NCBI GenBank assembly: GCA_947170465.1
Contig: CAMVTS010000012.1
Span: forward strand, 1 to 49,062
Direction: 5' to 3'
Origin: an uncultured Clostridia bacterium
Lineage (GTDB): Bacteria; Bacillota; Clostridia; Oscillospirales; Acutalibacteraceae
DNA length: 49,062 bases
Made by a program: the position numbers and the translations under genes. Shown here piece after piece: positions 25,424-35,600 of the stretch. Positions within the stretch are counted from its first letter, which is position 1. Each line of letters begins with the position of its first letter. The notes below the pieces were generated by a model that was not told the DNA's origin, ran no database searches, and worked only from the letters and a program-made list of their open reading frames with translations.

Positions 25424-26413
25424 TTAGTCGTTGATTTCGTCGACGCGGTGGCACGCTACGAAGTGTCCGGTGGAAACCTCTTTGAATTCGGGCATGGCTT
25501 CCGCACATTTCGCCGTCGCGTATTTGCAGCGTGTTCTGAACGGACAGCCGCTGGGCGCGTTGAGCGGACTGGGAATATCGCCGGTGAGCACAATGCGCTT
25601 GTTGGCGCGCGCAACCTTGGGATCGGGTACCGGAACTGCCGACAAAAGGGACTGGGAATACGGATGCAGCGGACGGTCATAGATTTCTGCGGCAGGTGCC
25701 AATTCCACCATTCTGCCCAGGTACATGACCGCGATTCTGTCGGAGATATGACGAACAACCAGGAGGTCATGCGCGATGAACAAATAGGTCAGGTTGAGCT
25801 TTTCCTGCAGCTCGTCAAACATGTTGATAACCTGCGCCTGAATTGAAACGTCCAGCGCGGATACCGGCTCGTCGCAGACGATAAAGTCGGGATTGACAGC
25901 CAGCGAACGTGCGATGCCGATTCTCTGGCGCTGACCGCCGGAGAACTCATGCGCGTAACGCGCGGCGTGTTCGCTGTTCAGTCCGACGTAGCTCATCAGC
26001 TCCAGGATGCGCTCCATGCGCTCCTTTTTATTTTTTGTCAGCTTGTGTACGTCAAGCGGTTCGCCGATAATATCAGAAACCGTCATACGGGGATTCAGCG
26101 AGGAATAAGGATCCTGGAAAACCATGGTAGCTTTCTTGCGGAAGTTCTTGATATCCTCACGGGATTTGATACGCTTGCCCTCGTAGATAATCTCGCCGTT
26201 GGTGGGCTTGTAAAGGTGCAGAATCGTTCTGCCGACGGTCGTTTTGCCGCAGCCGGACTCGCCGACCAGACCGAGGGTCTCGCCCTTCTTGATGGAGAAC
26301 GACACGTCATCCACCGCCTTGAGCGGCTTGGTGCGGAACAAGCCGGTGCTGATATTGAAATATTCCTTGAGGTGCTTGACCTCAATCAGCGGTTGCTTCT
26401 CAGCCACGGTCAT
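25424..26413 (-). CDS. oppF: Oligopeptide ABC transporter ATP-binding protein OppF
   Basis: 329 residues from ATG 26413 (GGAAGG upstream), overlapping oppD by 14 nt. Walker [10 protein letters not shown], signature LSGGQ-type as [18 protein letters not shown], Walker [13 protein letters not shown]. The C-terminal oligopeptide-transporter extension contains the Cys cluster [17 protein letters not shown] seen in this subfamily. It energises peptide import with OppD. Confidence 0.95.
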   Translation of the reverse strand: MTVAEKQPLIEVKHLKEYFNISTGLFRTKPLKAVDDVSFSIKKGETLGLVGESGCGKTTVGRTILHLYKPTNGEIIYEGKRIKSREDIKNFRKKATMVFQDPYSSLNPRMTVSDIIGEPLDVHKLTKNKKERMERILELMSYVGLNSEHAARYAHEFSGGQRQRIGIARSLAVNPDFIVCDEPVSALDVSIQAQVINMFDELQEKLNLTYLFIAHDLLVVRHISDRIAVMYLGRMVELAPAAEIYDRPLHPYSQSLLSAVPVPDPKVARANKRIVLTGDIPSPLNAPSGCPFRTRCKYATAKCAEAMPEFKEVSTGHFVACHRVDEIND

Positions 26414-27413
26414 CACCGCCTTCCAATTCGATTTCGCCGCTTTCAACGCCCTTCTTGACATTCATCCAGCAGGTCGCGGCGTGGTTTTCGTTGATTAACA
26501 TGCGCTCGGCGCGGTGGTTGATGCAGATTTTCATCGCGTTATCACAGCGCGGCGCAAACGGACAGCCCTTGGGCATGTTGAGCAAGTCAATGGGCGTTCC
26601 GGTAATCGGCTGCAGCTTGGTGCCTGCCGTATCGGCGGTAGGAATTGAGCGCATCAAACCCTTGGTGTATTCGTGACAGGGATTGTAGAAAATCTCGTCA
26701 GCGGAGCCCTGCTCACAGATGGAGCCGGCGTACATAACAATCACTTCGTCGCAAATCTGGGCGACAACGCCGAGGTCATGGGTAATCATGATAATCGCCA
26801 TGCCCAGCTCCTTTTGCAGGGTGCCCATCAGCTCGAGAATCTGCGCCTGAATGGTGACGTCGAGCGCGGTGGTCGGCTCGTCGGCAATCAGGATATCCGG
26901 CTCACAGGCGAGCGCCATGGCAATCATGACGCGCTGTCTCATACCGCCGGAGAACTCGTAGGGGTACTGCTTCATGCGGCGCTCAGGCTCGTTGACGTTG
27001 ACAAGGCGGAGCATTTCCACCGCTCTGTCATACGCCTGCTTGCGGTCGCGGTTGGTGTGCAGGAGAATCGCTTCCATCAGCTGCTTGCCGATGGTGTAGG
27101 TCGGGTTCAGCGAGGTCATCGGATCCTGGAAGATGATGGAAATCTTGTTGCCGCGGATGTTTTTCATGACCTTCTCACCCGCGCCTACCAGCTCGGTGCC
27201 GTCAAATTTGATGGAGCCGCCGACGATTTTGCCGGTGCCGGCAAGAATCTGCATGATGGAATAGGCGGTGACGGATTTACCGGAACCGGACTCGCCTACG
27301 ATGCCCAGCACCTTGCCGTGGTCAAGCGTAAAGGAAACGTCGTTGACCGCCTTTACCTCACCGGCGTCGGTGAAAAAGGATGTTTTCAAATGATTGACTT
27401 CTAATAATGGCAT
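26400..27413 (-). CDS. oppD: Oligopeptide ABC transporter ATP-binding protein OppD
   Basis: 337 residues. Walker [17 protein letters not shown], signature [16 protein letters not shown], Walker [17 protein letters not shown]. The C-terminal Cys motif [15 protein letters not shown] is the OppD/DppD extension, reported to hold an iron-sulfur cluster in some members. GGAGG precedes ATG 27413. Pairs with OppF as the nucleotide-binding heterodimer. Confidence 0.96.
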   Translation of the reverse strand: MPLLEVNHLKTSFFTDAGEVKAVNDVSFTLDHGKVLGIVGESGSGKSVTAYSIMQILAGTGKIVGGSIKFDGTELVGAGEKVMKNIRGNKISIIFQDPMTSLNPTYTIGKQLMEAILLHTNRDRKQAYDRAVEMLRLVNVNEPERRMKQYPYEFSGGMRQRVMIAMALACEPDILIADEPTTALDVTIQAQILELMGTLQKELGMAIIMITHDLGVVAQICDEVIVMYAGSICEQGSADEIFYNPCHEYTKGLMRSIPTADTAGTKLQPITGTPIDLLNMPKGCPFAPRCDNAMKICINHRAERMLINENHAATCWMNVKKGVESGEIELEGGDDRG

Positions 27414-27428
27414 AGCTCTTCCCTCCTC

Positions 27429-28493
27429 TTACGCGTTGAGCTTCGGGTCAAACGCGTCGCGCAGACCGTCGCCGAAGAGGTTCAGGCTGAGCACGATGAG
27501 CGAAATTACCAGAGCCGGAATAACCAGACGGTAGGGATAGCTTGTCAGACCGTTGAGCGCGTCGGATGCGAGCGAACCCAGCGAGGGCATCGGCGCGTTG
27601 ACGCCGAGACCGAGGAAGGAAAGATAGCTTTCCGTGAAGATAGCGGAAGGAATCTGCAGAGCGGCGGAAATAATAACCACGCTGATGCAGTTCGGAATGA
27701 GGTGCTTGGTGATAATCCACTTGCCCTTTGCGCCGGTAGCGCGTGCCGACAGCACGTACTCCTGCTCACGAAGGGAAAGAATCTGACCTCTGATCAGTCT
27801 TGCCATGCTGACCCAGTAGAGCAGGGCGAACACGATAAACAGGCTGATGATGTTGGAGCCGATGGCTTCGAGGAAGGTACCTTCAATCAGCGGCGTCAAT
27901 GTCAGCTTCAGTACCGTCGCCAGCAGAATGACCATCAGCATGTCGGGCAGTGAATAGATAATATCGACAAAGCGCATGATGATCATATCGACCTTGCCGC
28001 CGAAGTAGCCGGAAATCGAACCAACCAGCGTGCCGATCAGCAGGACGATAACGCTCGCGAAAAAGCCGACCGCCAGCGATACGCGCGTGCCGTAGATGAC
28101 GCGGATAAAGTAGTCTCTGCCGGCGGCGTCCGTTCCGAACACATGCGGAAAGACGGTTTCGCCGCTGTCGATTAATGCCTGCTCGGTCTTGCCGTACTGG
28201 AACGGCGCGAGGTTGTTATAGGAAGAATCAACCGGCTGACCGGGCGTAACGCCGAGCTGGGTTTCGTAGGAATACGGCCAGAACATCGGCAGAATGATGC
28301 TCGCCAGCGTAATCAGAATGATGACAATGAAGCTGACAAACGCGATTTTGTTTTTGTAAAGGCGCTTGACGCCGTCGCGGAAGAAGGTCGTGGACGGGCG
28401 CATCTGCACCATATATTCCTTATCCTTGTCGGACGCGGGCATAAAGGAGTCCAGATCCACATGGAAGGAAAACTTTTTCTTTTTCGGATTCAT
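27429..28493 (-). CDS. oppC: Oligopeptide ABC transporter permease OppC
   Basis: 354 residues. An N-terminal cytoplasmic segment (about 1-45) and the first TM precede the OppC_N region (FGTDAAGRDYFIRVIYGTRVSL). About five more TM segments and the EAA loop (ALYWVSMARLIRGQILSLREQEYVLSARATGA) follow, ending in NLFGDGLRDAFDPKL, a typical OppC end. It forms the membrane channel with OppB. AAGGAGG precedes the ATG; 15-nt gap from oppB. Confidence 0.96.
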   Translation of the reverse strand: MNPKKKKFSFHVDLDSFMPASDKDKEYMVQMRPSTTFFRDGVKRLYKNKIAFVSFIVIILITLASIILPMFWPYSYETQLGVTPGQPVDSSYNNLAPFQYGKTEQALIDSGETVFPHVFGTDAAGRDYFIRVIYGTRVSLAVGFFASVIVLLIGTLVGSISGYFGGKVDMIIMRFVDIIYSLPDMLMVILLATVLKLTLTPLIEGTFLEAIGSNIISLFIVFALLYWVSMARLIRGQILSLREQEYVLSARATGAKGKWIITKHLIPNCISVVIISAALQIPSAIFTESYLSFLGLGVNAPMPSLGSLASDALNGLTSYPYRLVIPALVISLIVLSLNLFGDGLRDAFDPKLNA

Positions 28494-28508
28494 GATACTC
28501 GCCCTCCT

Positions 28509-29438
28509 TTATTCCAGTGTAATGCGCGGATCGACAACCTTGTACAGAATATCGGTGACAAGGTTCATGATGACAATCAGCGCCGCAAGGATAATCGTTG
28601 TGCCCATAATCATGGGATAGTCGCGGTTGGTGATACTGCTGACGAACGCGCGTCCGATGCCGGGCACCGCGAAAATCTGCTCAACAACCAGAGAACCGGT
28701 GACGATGTAGGCAAGCATGGGGCCGAGATAGGTCAGTACCGGAATCAGGGAGTTCTTGAGCGCGTGGCCGAAGATGATTCTGGTGCCGGAAACGCCCTTT
28801 GCCTTGGCGGTACGGATATAGTCCTGTCCGAGCACGTCGAGCATGGAGGAACGGGTCAGTCGGGTGATATACGCCATCGGGTACAGCGCCAGGGTGATAA
28901 CCGGCAGCACCAGGCCGGCAGCTGTGGAGCCATTTGCCGGCAGCCATTTGAGCTGTATCGCAAAAAGCGCCAATAGCAGCGAGCCCATGATAAACGATGG
29001 CATGGAGACAAACGCTGTCGTGATGACCATAATAATCCGGTCGATTAGCTTGTTGCGCCGCAGCGCCGCTATCGCGCCGAGCGTGACGCCGAACACAGTG
29101 GACACCGCCGCCGCTATCAGACCGAGCGCCATGGAGGTTTTCATACCGTCAAAGATGATGTCGATAACCATTCTGCCTCTTTGCTTGAGCGAAGGTCCGA
29201 AATCAAATTTGGTGATAATGTCGCCGAGATACGTAAAATACTGCTCATGCAGCGGTTTGTCCAAACCGTACTTCGCCTCCATTGCCGCCTGTACCGCCGG
29301 GGTGGTCGCCTTTTCGCCGACAAACGGTCCGCCCGGAACCGAGTGCATGACGAAAAAGGTTATCGTGATAACAACCCATACGGTGAATACGGCAAGAAGG
29401 ATTCGTTTCAGAATGTAAAACAGCGTTTTGGAATTCAT
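28509..29438 (-). CDS. oppB: Oligopeptide ABC transporter permease OppB
   Basis: 309 residues with six TM segments. Start ILKRILLAVFTVWVVITITFF and HSVPGGPF are the OppB N-terminus. The EAA loop reads ITRLTRSSMLDVLGQDYIRTAKAKGV and the end is DILYKVVDPRITLE, typical of the family. It is the first gene of the opp operon with a promoter about 90 nt upstream. Confidence 0.96.
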   Translation of the reverse strand: MNSKTLFYILKRILLAVFTVWVVITITFFVMHSVPGGPFVGEKATTPAVQAAMEAKYGLDKPLHEQYFTYLGDIITKFDFGPSLKQRGRMVIDIIFDGMKTSMALGLIAAAVSTVFGVTLGAIAALRRNKLIDRIIMVITTAFVSMPSFIMGSLLLALFAIQLKWLPANGSTAAGLVLPVITLALYPMAYITRLTRSSMLDVLGQDYIRTAKAKGVSGTRIIFGHALKNSLIPVLTYLGPMLAYIVTGSLVVEQIFAVPGIGRAFVSSITNRDYPMIMGTTIILAALIVIMNLVTDILYKVVDPRITLE

Positions 29439-29525
29439 TTCTCATCCTACCTTATTGATTTTTTTTGCCGGTCAGCTTTTTCACGTAATACAAAAAACGA
29501 CAGCTTCCGACAATCGAATATATCT

Positions 29526-29554
29526 ATAATATCACAAATCTTTCACAATAACAA
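29526..29554 (-). promoter_or_regulatory. Promoter of the opp operon
   Basis: Minus-strand TTGTTA (29554-29549), 17-nt spacer, TATTAT (29531-29526). The leader to oppB is about 80 nt. No CodY-type box was identified with confidence. Confidence 0.65.
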
Positions 29555-29666
29555 GTCTAAACATGAGAAAACATTAAAGAAATTATATTCTTTTTAGCAA
29601 AAAAGCGAAAAAATGACAATTTTAGGTTAGATTTACATTACTTCTCCGCAAGATTATATATAAAGC

Positions 29667-29695
29667 CAACCGCGTTCCGAAATGAAACGCGGTTG
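29667..29695 (-). terminator. Terminator after the ltrA-like gene
   Basis: CAACCGCGTT (29667-29676) and AACGCGGTTG (29686-29695) form a 10-bp stem. The following minus-strand sequence is T/A-rich (GGCTTTATATATAATC), a modest T run. It separates the LtrA cluster from opp. Confidence 0.7.
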
Positions 29696-29714
29696 CTTAT
29701 TTTCATATATAGAA

Positions 29715-30851
29715 TCATGACTGCTCTGACTGTTGGGCAAAGCGGTAAATCACGCTGAATACGATAAATACAAAGGCTGCGGTCAGCGCAATGTTGACAT
29801 ACATGTTCTCCCTGAACAACACCATCAGCACTGCGAACAGGATACCGCCGCCGATTAATGCCAGGCAGAACCGGGGCTTTGGCTTGCAGACGCCCTTGGC
29901 GTATTTGCCGAGTGAGAAAAGCATGGTGTACAGCAGAAGCAGTGAAAGCGTCATAAACACTATCTTCGGCAGCACGCTGACCTCCGCGTCGCGCATAAAT
30001 TCGAGCGCGTTGGTGATGTTGTTGAGGGCGAATATCAGTAAAACATGAATGAACATGTAGCCGAGTCCGTTGGTTTTCTGCTCGCGGTCAATGATATGGT
30101 CGTAGATCACGCCGTAGCTGAGGAAAAGTCCGACGACAATCAGAAACGCCATGCCGGCAAAATACAGGGTATTGAGCGTGAAATCATCTTCAAAATAGGC
30201 GGATAGGGCAATAATCATCTCGCCGAAGGTAAACACGACATAGAGCATGGCGCGCTCGGAAAGATGCGCGAAATCAATCACGTCCTCGCCTTTTCCCCAT
30301 CCAACGGCAAAGCTCATGACGATGCCGCCGACGACCGCCGCTGCGGAGAGTACCGAGGTACCGAACAGGGCAAATTCTCCAATGGCGAGCAGTACCACCG
30401 CCGCCTGACCGAACAGCAGCGCGCACTGGCGGTGAATGTGCTGCCGCTGTGCCTGCGTTGTCGCATTGCGCAGCTCCATCAGGTACTGGAAGGCGATATT
30501 GCACAGTATCAGCGCCCATGCAGCATGGTAAACCGTGTGTCCGTCCTGCCACCGGACGCGCGTACCTTCCGCGACGAAAAACAGCAGGAACATGTTCACA
30601 AACATGAACACATGCTCACGCACGCCGTTTTTGCCGTAGATGTTGACATAGTAGGTCGTGTAGTTCCATATCTGAATCACCGCGAGGGTGCAGAGAATAT
30701 AGGGCAAAAACAGGGTGAGATTTTCAAAGATATTGCCGGAATGATGCAGAAGCTGGTTGTTTCTGCCAATGATATAGACAAAAATCAAATCGTAAATCAG
30801 CTCGAGATACTCGACCTTTTTCTCTTTTTTCTCGAATAAATCATGAATCAT
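29715..30851 (-). CDS. Low temperature requirement protein A (LtrA) family membrane protein
   Basis: 378 residues. The N-terminal KKVEYLELIYDLIFVYIIG is the conserved ELFFDLVFV-type start of the LtrA family, followed by about ten hydrophobic segments. Listeria LtrA was linked to growth at low temperature; the molecular activity is not known. It is the last of four overlapping genes: its start overlaps the GIY-YIG gene by 11 nt, with GGAG upstream. Confidence 0.9.
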   Translation of the reverse strand: MIHDLFEKKEKKVEYLELIYDLIFVYIIGRNNQLLHHSGNIFENLTLFLPYILCTLAVIQIWNYTTYYVNIYGKNGVREHVFMFVNMFLLFFVAEGTRVRWQDGHTVYHAAWALILCNIAFQYLMELRNATTQAQRQHIHRQCALLFGQAAVVLLAIGEFALFGTSVLSAAAVVGGIVMSFAVGWGKGEDVIDFAHLSERAMLYVVFTFGEMIIALSAYFEDDFTLNTLYFAGMAFLIVVGLFLSYGVIYDHIIDREQKTNGLGYMFIHVLLIFALNNITNALEFMRDAEVSVLPKIVFMTLSLLLLYTMLFSLGKYAKGVCKPKPRFCLALIGGGILFAVLMVLFRENMYVNIALTAAFVFIVFSVIYRFAQQSEQS

Positions 30852-31125
30852 GTGGGGAATCTCCGCTCTTTATCAGGTTCAGCTTTTCCTGCCGGGTGAG
30901 GCGCTTAATACGGTACTCACGGCGCATTGCCTCCTGCTTGGTCGGGTGCTCCTCGTAATAGACAAGCTTCACCGGACGGCGCGTCCGGGTGTATTTGCCG
31001 CCGGTACCGGCGTTATGGGAAGCAAGGCGCTTTTCAAGGTCGTTCGTCCAGCCGCAATACAGACTGCCGTCGCTGCAGCGCAGCAGATAGGTGTAATTGT
31101 GTCCGCTCACAGGACGGCACCGCAT
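30841..31125 (-). CDS. GIY-YIG nuclease domain protein, UPF0213/YhbQ-like
   Basis: Up to 94 residues from ATG 31125; a GTG at 31110 that overlaps the upstream stop as GTGA is an equally plausible start. YTYLLRCSDGSLYCGWTND is a GIY-YIG variant, followed by RLASHNAGTGGKYTRTRRPV and a conserved Glu in EAMRREYRIK. Small stand-alone members such as YhbQ are thought to act on DNA, but the cellular role is unclear. It is embedded in a four-gene overlapping cluster. Confidence 0.9.
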   Translation of the reverse strand: MRCRPVSGHNYTYLLRCSDGSLYCGWTNDLEKRLASHNAGTGGKYTRTRRPVKLVYYEEHPTKQEAMRREYRIKRLTRQEKLNLIKSGDSPHDS

Positions 31126-31994
31126 TCACAGCAGAACTTCGGCACCGGGTCGTCATAGTGCATACCGCATTCCGGACAGGTATGACCATCCCCCGACGAA
31201 TCGTTCTGCGGCGTTCCAGCCGGTACCTTTGGTGCTGAAATTGGCATGCCTTTCATCATCCCCGGATGCATCGGCATCGGAGGCGCCATGTCCGGCATCA
31301 TGGTGTTTCGCGGCACTGCCAGAGCGCCTGCCGGTACGGTGATTTTGTCGAGCATGTCCGCTCTCGCGTAGACGAACACCGGCATACTCATGTCCATAAT
31401 AATCGGCGTTGCCAAAAGCATATCGGGCTTTACCTCCACGCGCGTCATGCCGCTGAAATGATCCTCAGTGAAGTCCTCCGGCACCAGATAAACCTTGTCA
31501 GGACTGTGGGTATAGCTGACAACGCGGAAAGCGCTGTCCCGGATAAACAGAGTGGAAATGCGATTGCCCTTGATGATCAGCGGCGTTCCCTTGCCGTTAG
31601 GCGACCACTGCTCCCATACGCCTTGTAACGATTCCAAATATTCGTCGTCGCGGATAATGATGTGGTCAAAGGGTCCGTGGTCAACCTTATGTAAGGTATA
31701 CTGTGTTTCACCCATGATGGTGTAGTAATACAGCAGCTTCAGCTCGCCGTTTTCAAAGGCAAGCTCACGTATCATGGTCATCGGTTCACCGTCTCCGTCG
31801 GTGGAAAGGGTGTTGTCCGATAAGGATATAACCGTTCTCTCGCCGCTGTCAAGCTGTCCGGCGTTATAGGCAATCGCCGTTTCGAGCATTATACGGCGGC
31901 GGTAGTCGCGGACGGTCATGCGGTCATCACGGATTTCTATATAATAATGATAACCCTCTTCCCAATAGCCGTTGAGTTTTTCTGAAAAAATCAT
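31107..31994 (-). CDS. Unknown protein with C-terminal zinc ribbon and Met/Pro-rich linker
   Basis: 295 residues, start set by GGGAGG. Residues 1-220 form an all-beta-looking domain with repeated short strands (EEGYHYYIEIRDDRMTVRDY, LYYYTIMGETQYTLHKVDH) of no family I recognise. A Met/Pro/Gly-rich linker follows (MMPDMAPPMPMHPGMMKGMP, about 230-249). The end is a double-CxxC zinc ribbon: CPECGMHYDD...FCCECGAVL. It overlaps the acetyltransferase gene by 4 nt and the GIY-YIG gene. Cytosolic by appearance. Confidence 0.85.
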   Translation of the reverse strand: MIFSEKLNGYWEEGYHYYIEIRDDRMTVRDYRRRIMLETAIAYNAGQLDSGERTVISLSDNTLSTDGDGEPMTMIRELAFENGELKLLYYYTIMGETQYTLHKVDHGPFDHIIIRDDEYLESLQGVWEQWSPNGKGTPLIIKGNRISTLFIRDSAFRVVSYTHSPDKVYLVPEDFTEDHFSGMTRVEVKPDMLLATPIIMDMSMPVFVYARADMLDKITVPAGALAVPRNTMMPDMAPPMPMHPGMMKGMPISAPKVPAGTPQNDSSGDGHTCPECGMHYDDPVPKFCCECGAVL

Positions 31995-32521
31995 GGCGTA
32001 TCCTCCCGGTTAATCAGCTTTTCCATCCAAATCATATCATACCAGCGGTTGAACTTCCAGCCGCATTGGTGAAAGGTTCCGGCAAGGGTGAAGCCCAGCC
32101 TTTCATGAAATTTCGGGCTGTCCATCGTAAGATGCGGGTCGTCTCCCAACGGTACGCCGATGCAGGCGTAGAGATTGCGGAAGCCGCGCTGCCGGAGCGC
32201 TTCCTCCAAAGCAGTATAGAGCGCCCTGCCGAGTCCCCGATGACGGGCGTTTTTGTCAAGATAAATCGTCAGCTCACAGCAGAACTGATACGCCTTACGC
32301 GGTATGAAGGCATGAGCGTAGGCGTAGCCCTGCACCTTGCCGTCTGACTCAATCACCAGATAAGGATATTCGGCGGAAATGTGCCGGACACGTTCTTCAA
32401 ACTCGGCAGCGGACGGCGTTTCGTATTCAAAGGAAACGGCGGTATGAGTGACGTAATAGTCGTATATCTCCACCAGACGCGGCGTATCGTCAAGCGTGAC
32501 CGGACGAATCAGGACAGACAT
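31991..32521 (-). CDS. GNAT N-acetyltransferase, phosphinothricin acetyltransferase-like
   Basis: 176 residues with GGGGGAG upstream. The N-terminus IRPVTLDDTPRLVEIYDYYV and VSFEYETPSAAEFEERV are typical of the Pat/MddA/YwnH subgroup. The acetyl-CoA loop is RHRGLGRALYTALEEAL, and FHERLGFTLAGTFHQCGWKFNRWYDMIWME is the subgroup C-terminus. Such enzymes N-acetylate phosphinothricin or Met sulfone/sulfoximine; the natural substrate is unproven. It leads the four-gene cluster. Confidence 0.92.
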   Translation of the reverse strand: MSVLIRPVTLDDTPRLVEIYDYYVTHTAVSFEYETPSAAEFEERVRHISAEYPYLVIESDGKVQGYAYAHAFIPRKAYQFCCELTIYLDKNARHRGLGRALYTALEEALRQRGFRNLYACIGVPLGDDPHLTMDSPKFHERLGFTLAGTFHQCGWKFNRWYDMIWMEKLINREDTP

Positions 32522-32549
32522 AGGCTCTCCCCCTTCTTTTGATAGTATT

Positions 32550-32578
32550 ATGATAACAGATGAAAGCGCCGTTGTCCA
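32550..32578 (-). promoter_or_regulatory. Promoter of the acetyltransferase-zinc ribbon-GIY-YIG-LtrA cluster
   Basis: Minus-strand TGGACA (32578-32573), 17-nt spacer, TATCAT (32555-32550), placed directly after the addA terminator. Confidence 0.5.
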
Positions 32579-32580
32579 GA

Positions 32581-32607
32581 AAAACCTCCGGAAATCCGGA
32601 GGTTTTT
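32581..32607 (-). terminator. Terminator of the addBA transcript
   Basis: AAAACCTCCGG and CCGGAGGTTTT pair perfectly around a 4-nt loop (core 32585-32602). The run of A/T on both sides makes it functional on either strand; it begins 2 nt after the addA stop. Confidence 0.9.
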
Positions 32608-32608
32608 G

Positions 32609-35600
32609 TCAGACGGTGATATAGTCGTTGAGGGTGATGGAAAAAACGATTTTTTCCTTGACGGGCAGGTTCATCACCTGCTTCATGGCGATTTCGTAGA
32701 GGTCAAGCTGCGGCTTGTGACGGCGCAGCTCCTCCACCTCATGGACGCGGTCGGTTTTGTAGTCGACAATCACCAGTCCGTCGTCCTCGGCAAAGCAGAG
32801 GTCCAGCTCGCCGTCGACAATCTGCTTTCTGTCCTGACGGAAGGTCATACCCTCCGGCATGGTGACAGACGGATGGACGAACACGGTAAACTGCTTTTCG
32901 CGCCATACCCTTTCCGGCGGTATGCCCAGAACCCGGTCAAAGAGCGGATGGCGCAGGATTGCCGCGAGCTTGTCGCGGTCAAGGCAGCCGCACTGCCGCT
33001 GCGTCAGCTTGCCGGTATTCAGCAGGCGGTCAATCTCCGCTTCAAGGCTTTCTCTGGCGGCAGCAAAATCGCAGTAATGCAGGAACTCATGATGCGCTGT
33101 GCCGATTTCTGTCGCGCTTGCTTTGGTGTTATCACGCGCAAAGCCCGGTACCACCAGCGCCCTGGCGGTGTACTGACGGCTCTCGCTGTGGGAGACCTGC
33201 GACGGACTGACCTTCTGCGGTACGCCGATAACGTCCTTGTCGGGATAATCAAAGGCGAGATTTTGTCGGAGAATCGCGAGGTAATCAGGCTGAGCGGTTT
33301 TCTCCTGCTCTTCCCCTTTTTTCTGCTCTGTCGCTACTGCGGAGAACAGCTCGTCGTCTGTCAGAATTTTGCGCAGAATCCAGCGGTTATCAGTTTCCTC
33401 CGGTTCCGCTTCCGAATAAAAGAATGCCCGGGTGGACGGGTGTTTTGCCGCTGTCATCAGAATCCAGTCCAGCAGGCGCTTGGCTTCGTAGGGGGAGCTG
33501 AGCGCTGCCGCTGTCGGGAGCACCTTGTCGTCAAGCTCCCCGTCCGTTCCGATGATAATCAGCTTTTCACGCGCGCGGGTGAGCGCTACATACAGCATGC
33601 GCATTTCTTCGTCCATGTTTTCGCGCTTGTGCTTGTTCTTGATGGCGCGGTACGCAAGACTTGACACGCACCGGTAATTTTGGTAGCGGCGCAAGCCGAC
33701 AAACGCCTCGCTGTCCGACAAAACCGCGTTGCGGAACTCCATCTCGTTGAATTTCCGCGCGGTATCCGCGATAAAGCAGACGGGAAATTCCAGTCCCTTT
33801 GATTTGTGAATACTCATGACCTGCACGCAGTCGGCGGTGTCCGCCTTGACGCCCGAAGCCGCAGGAAGCGGTTTGTCACTGGCGATCACGCGCTGTATGT
33901 AGGCATTAAAATCCGAAAGCGTTTTGTAGCCGTTTGCGCAGAACTGCCGCGCGTAAACGCGCATCAGGTCGAGGTTCTTGGTCGGTGAAGCGCCCTCGTT
34001 GACGGCGGCTGTCACCGCGACAATTGCGGTGCGCTGGTAGATGATTTCGAGCAGCTCATCCACGGTGCTGACCGCCGCGAGATTGCGCAGACGCGTCAGT
34101 CGTTCGAGAAAGTCAGCGCATTTTCTGCCGGTCGGGCTGTCGTCCTCGCGGCAAATATAAAGCAAGCGGTAGAGTCCGGCTTTCGTATCGCTCATGCGCA
34201 TGACGGTCAAATCGTCCGGCGTGAAGCCGAACAGCGGACTCATCAGCACCGACAGCAGGGCGATATCGTTCGCCGGATTGTCAATCACGCGGAGGACGTT
34301 GAGCAGTAAACGGATTTCCTTCGCGTCAAAGAAGTTTTCGCTTTCCTCGCAATAGGCAGGTATGCCATAGTGCGACAGCTGACGGACAAACTCCGCGCTG
34401 CCCTTTTGCTTGGCGTCCTCGTCGCTCTTGGAGGCGGCTTTGGCGCGCATGAGAACGGCGATATCGCCGAAACGCAGCGGCCGCTGTCCGTTTTTGTCGC
34501 TGACCATGAAGCCGGACTGCATGAGCTCCAGAATTCTTCCGGCGGTGTACTTGGCCTCGAGCGCGGTAACGGACAATTCGTCAGAGAAATTGTTTTTTTC
34601 AATCAGGGCAATTTCGGTATCGCACTGCGGATTGTCCGGATAGGGGGTGCCGGGATTGAGATATTCCTCCTTGCGGTAGGAGGGCATAATCTGTGAAAAA
34701 ATAAAGTTGACGGTATCGCAGACCTCATGGCGGCTGCGGAAATTCTTGTTGAGGAAAATGGTTGCCGGATACTGAGGATTGGTGCGGTCAAAGGGCTGAT
34801 AGGCGTTCTGCCGGTCGGCAAAGAGCTTTGCCTTGGACTGGCGGAAGCCGTAAATACTTTGTTTGACGTCGCCAACCATGAACAGGTTTTTACCCTCGTC
34901 CGAAACGCAGTTGTAAAGCACCTCCTGAATGAGATTCACGTCCTGGTACTCGTCGAGGATAACCTGGTGAAACCGTTTGGAAATCTCCCGTGCCAGCGCC
35001 GTCGGACGGTAGGCAAACCCGCCGGTGCGATAGACAGCTTCCTGCTCGGAGCAAGGCTCAGCCAGCAGCCGGACAGCCAGCAGGCTGACGTCGGAAAAGG
35101 TGCGGATATTGCGCCGCGCCTTGACGCTCTCAAGCTCACGGTCATAGGCGCGAATCAGCTCGCAGAAGGTAATCATCAGGCTGCCGAGCTCCTGCTGCTC
35201 CTGCTCGGCGTTCATATTTTCAAGCACTGACGCTCTGACCTGCTCCCGGCAGGAATACGCCTCGTTAAACAGGGCGGTTTTTCCTTTTTTGTCAGACTTC
35301 TCCACGTCCGGCAGCGGCAGATAGTCCTCGCCGAAGAGCTTTTTGCCGCTGAGAACCCAACCTCTGAAACCGTCAACATACAAAGCGTCGCGCAGCTCGT
35401 CGAGCGATTTCAGATCCATGGTGAAGAACGGCGCAAAGAGATCCGCGTATTTTTGCGGCAGCTGCGGCAGGGTTTCTGTCAGACAGCGGTTTGTCCTGTC
35501 AATCAGCATGTCGATAGTGGCATGCATTTCCTGCTCCAGCTCGCGCGCCCATTCGGTTTCGTAGAAGGGCTTCCCGGTATAGCAGCTGACAAGCGCGTCC

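Noticed and set aside
26673..27404. Plus-strand ORF of 243 codons
   Set aside because: Shadow of oppD in the opposite strand.
30841..31125. Homing endonuclease or UvrC fragment for the GIY-YIG gene
   Set aside because: Length and motifs match the small stand-alone YhbQ group, and there is no intron or UvrC domain nearby.
32606..33664. Plus-strand ORF of 352 codons
   Set aside because: Shadow of the addA nuclease domain; the minus strand carries the conserved motifs.
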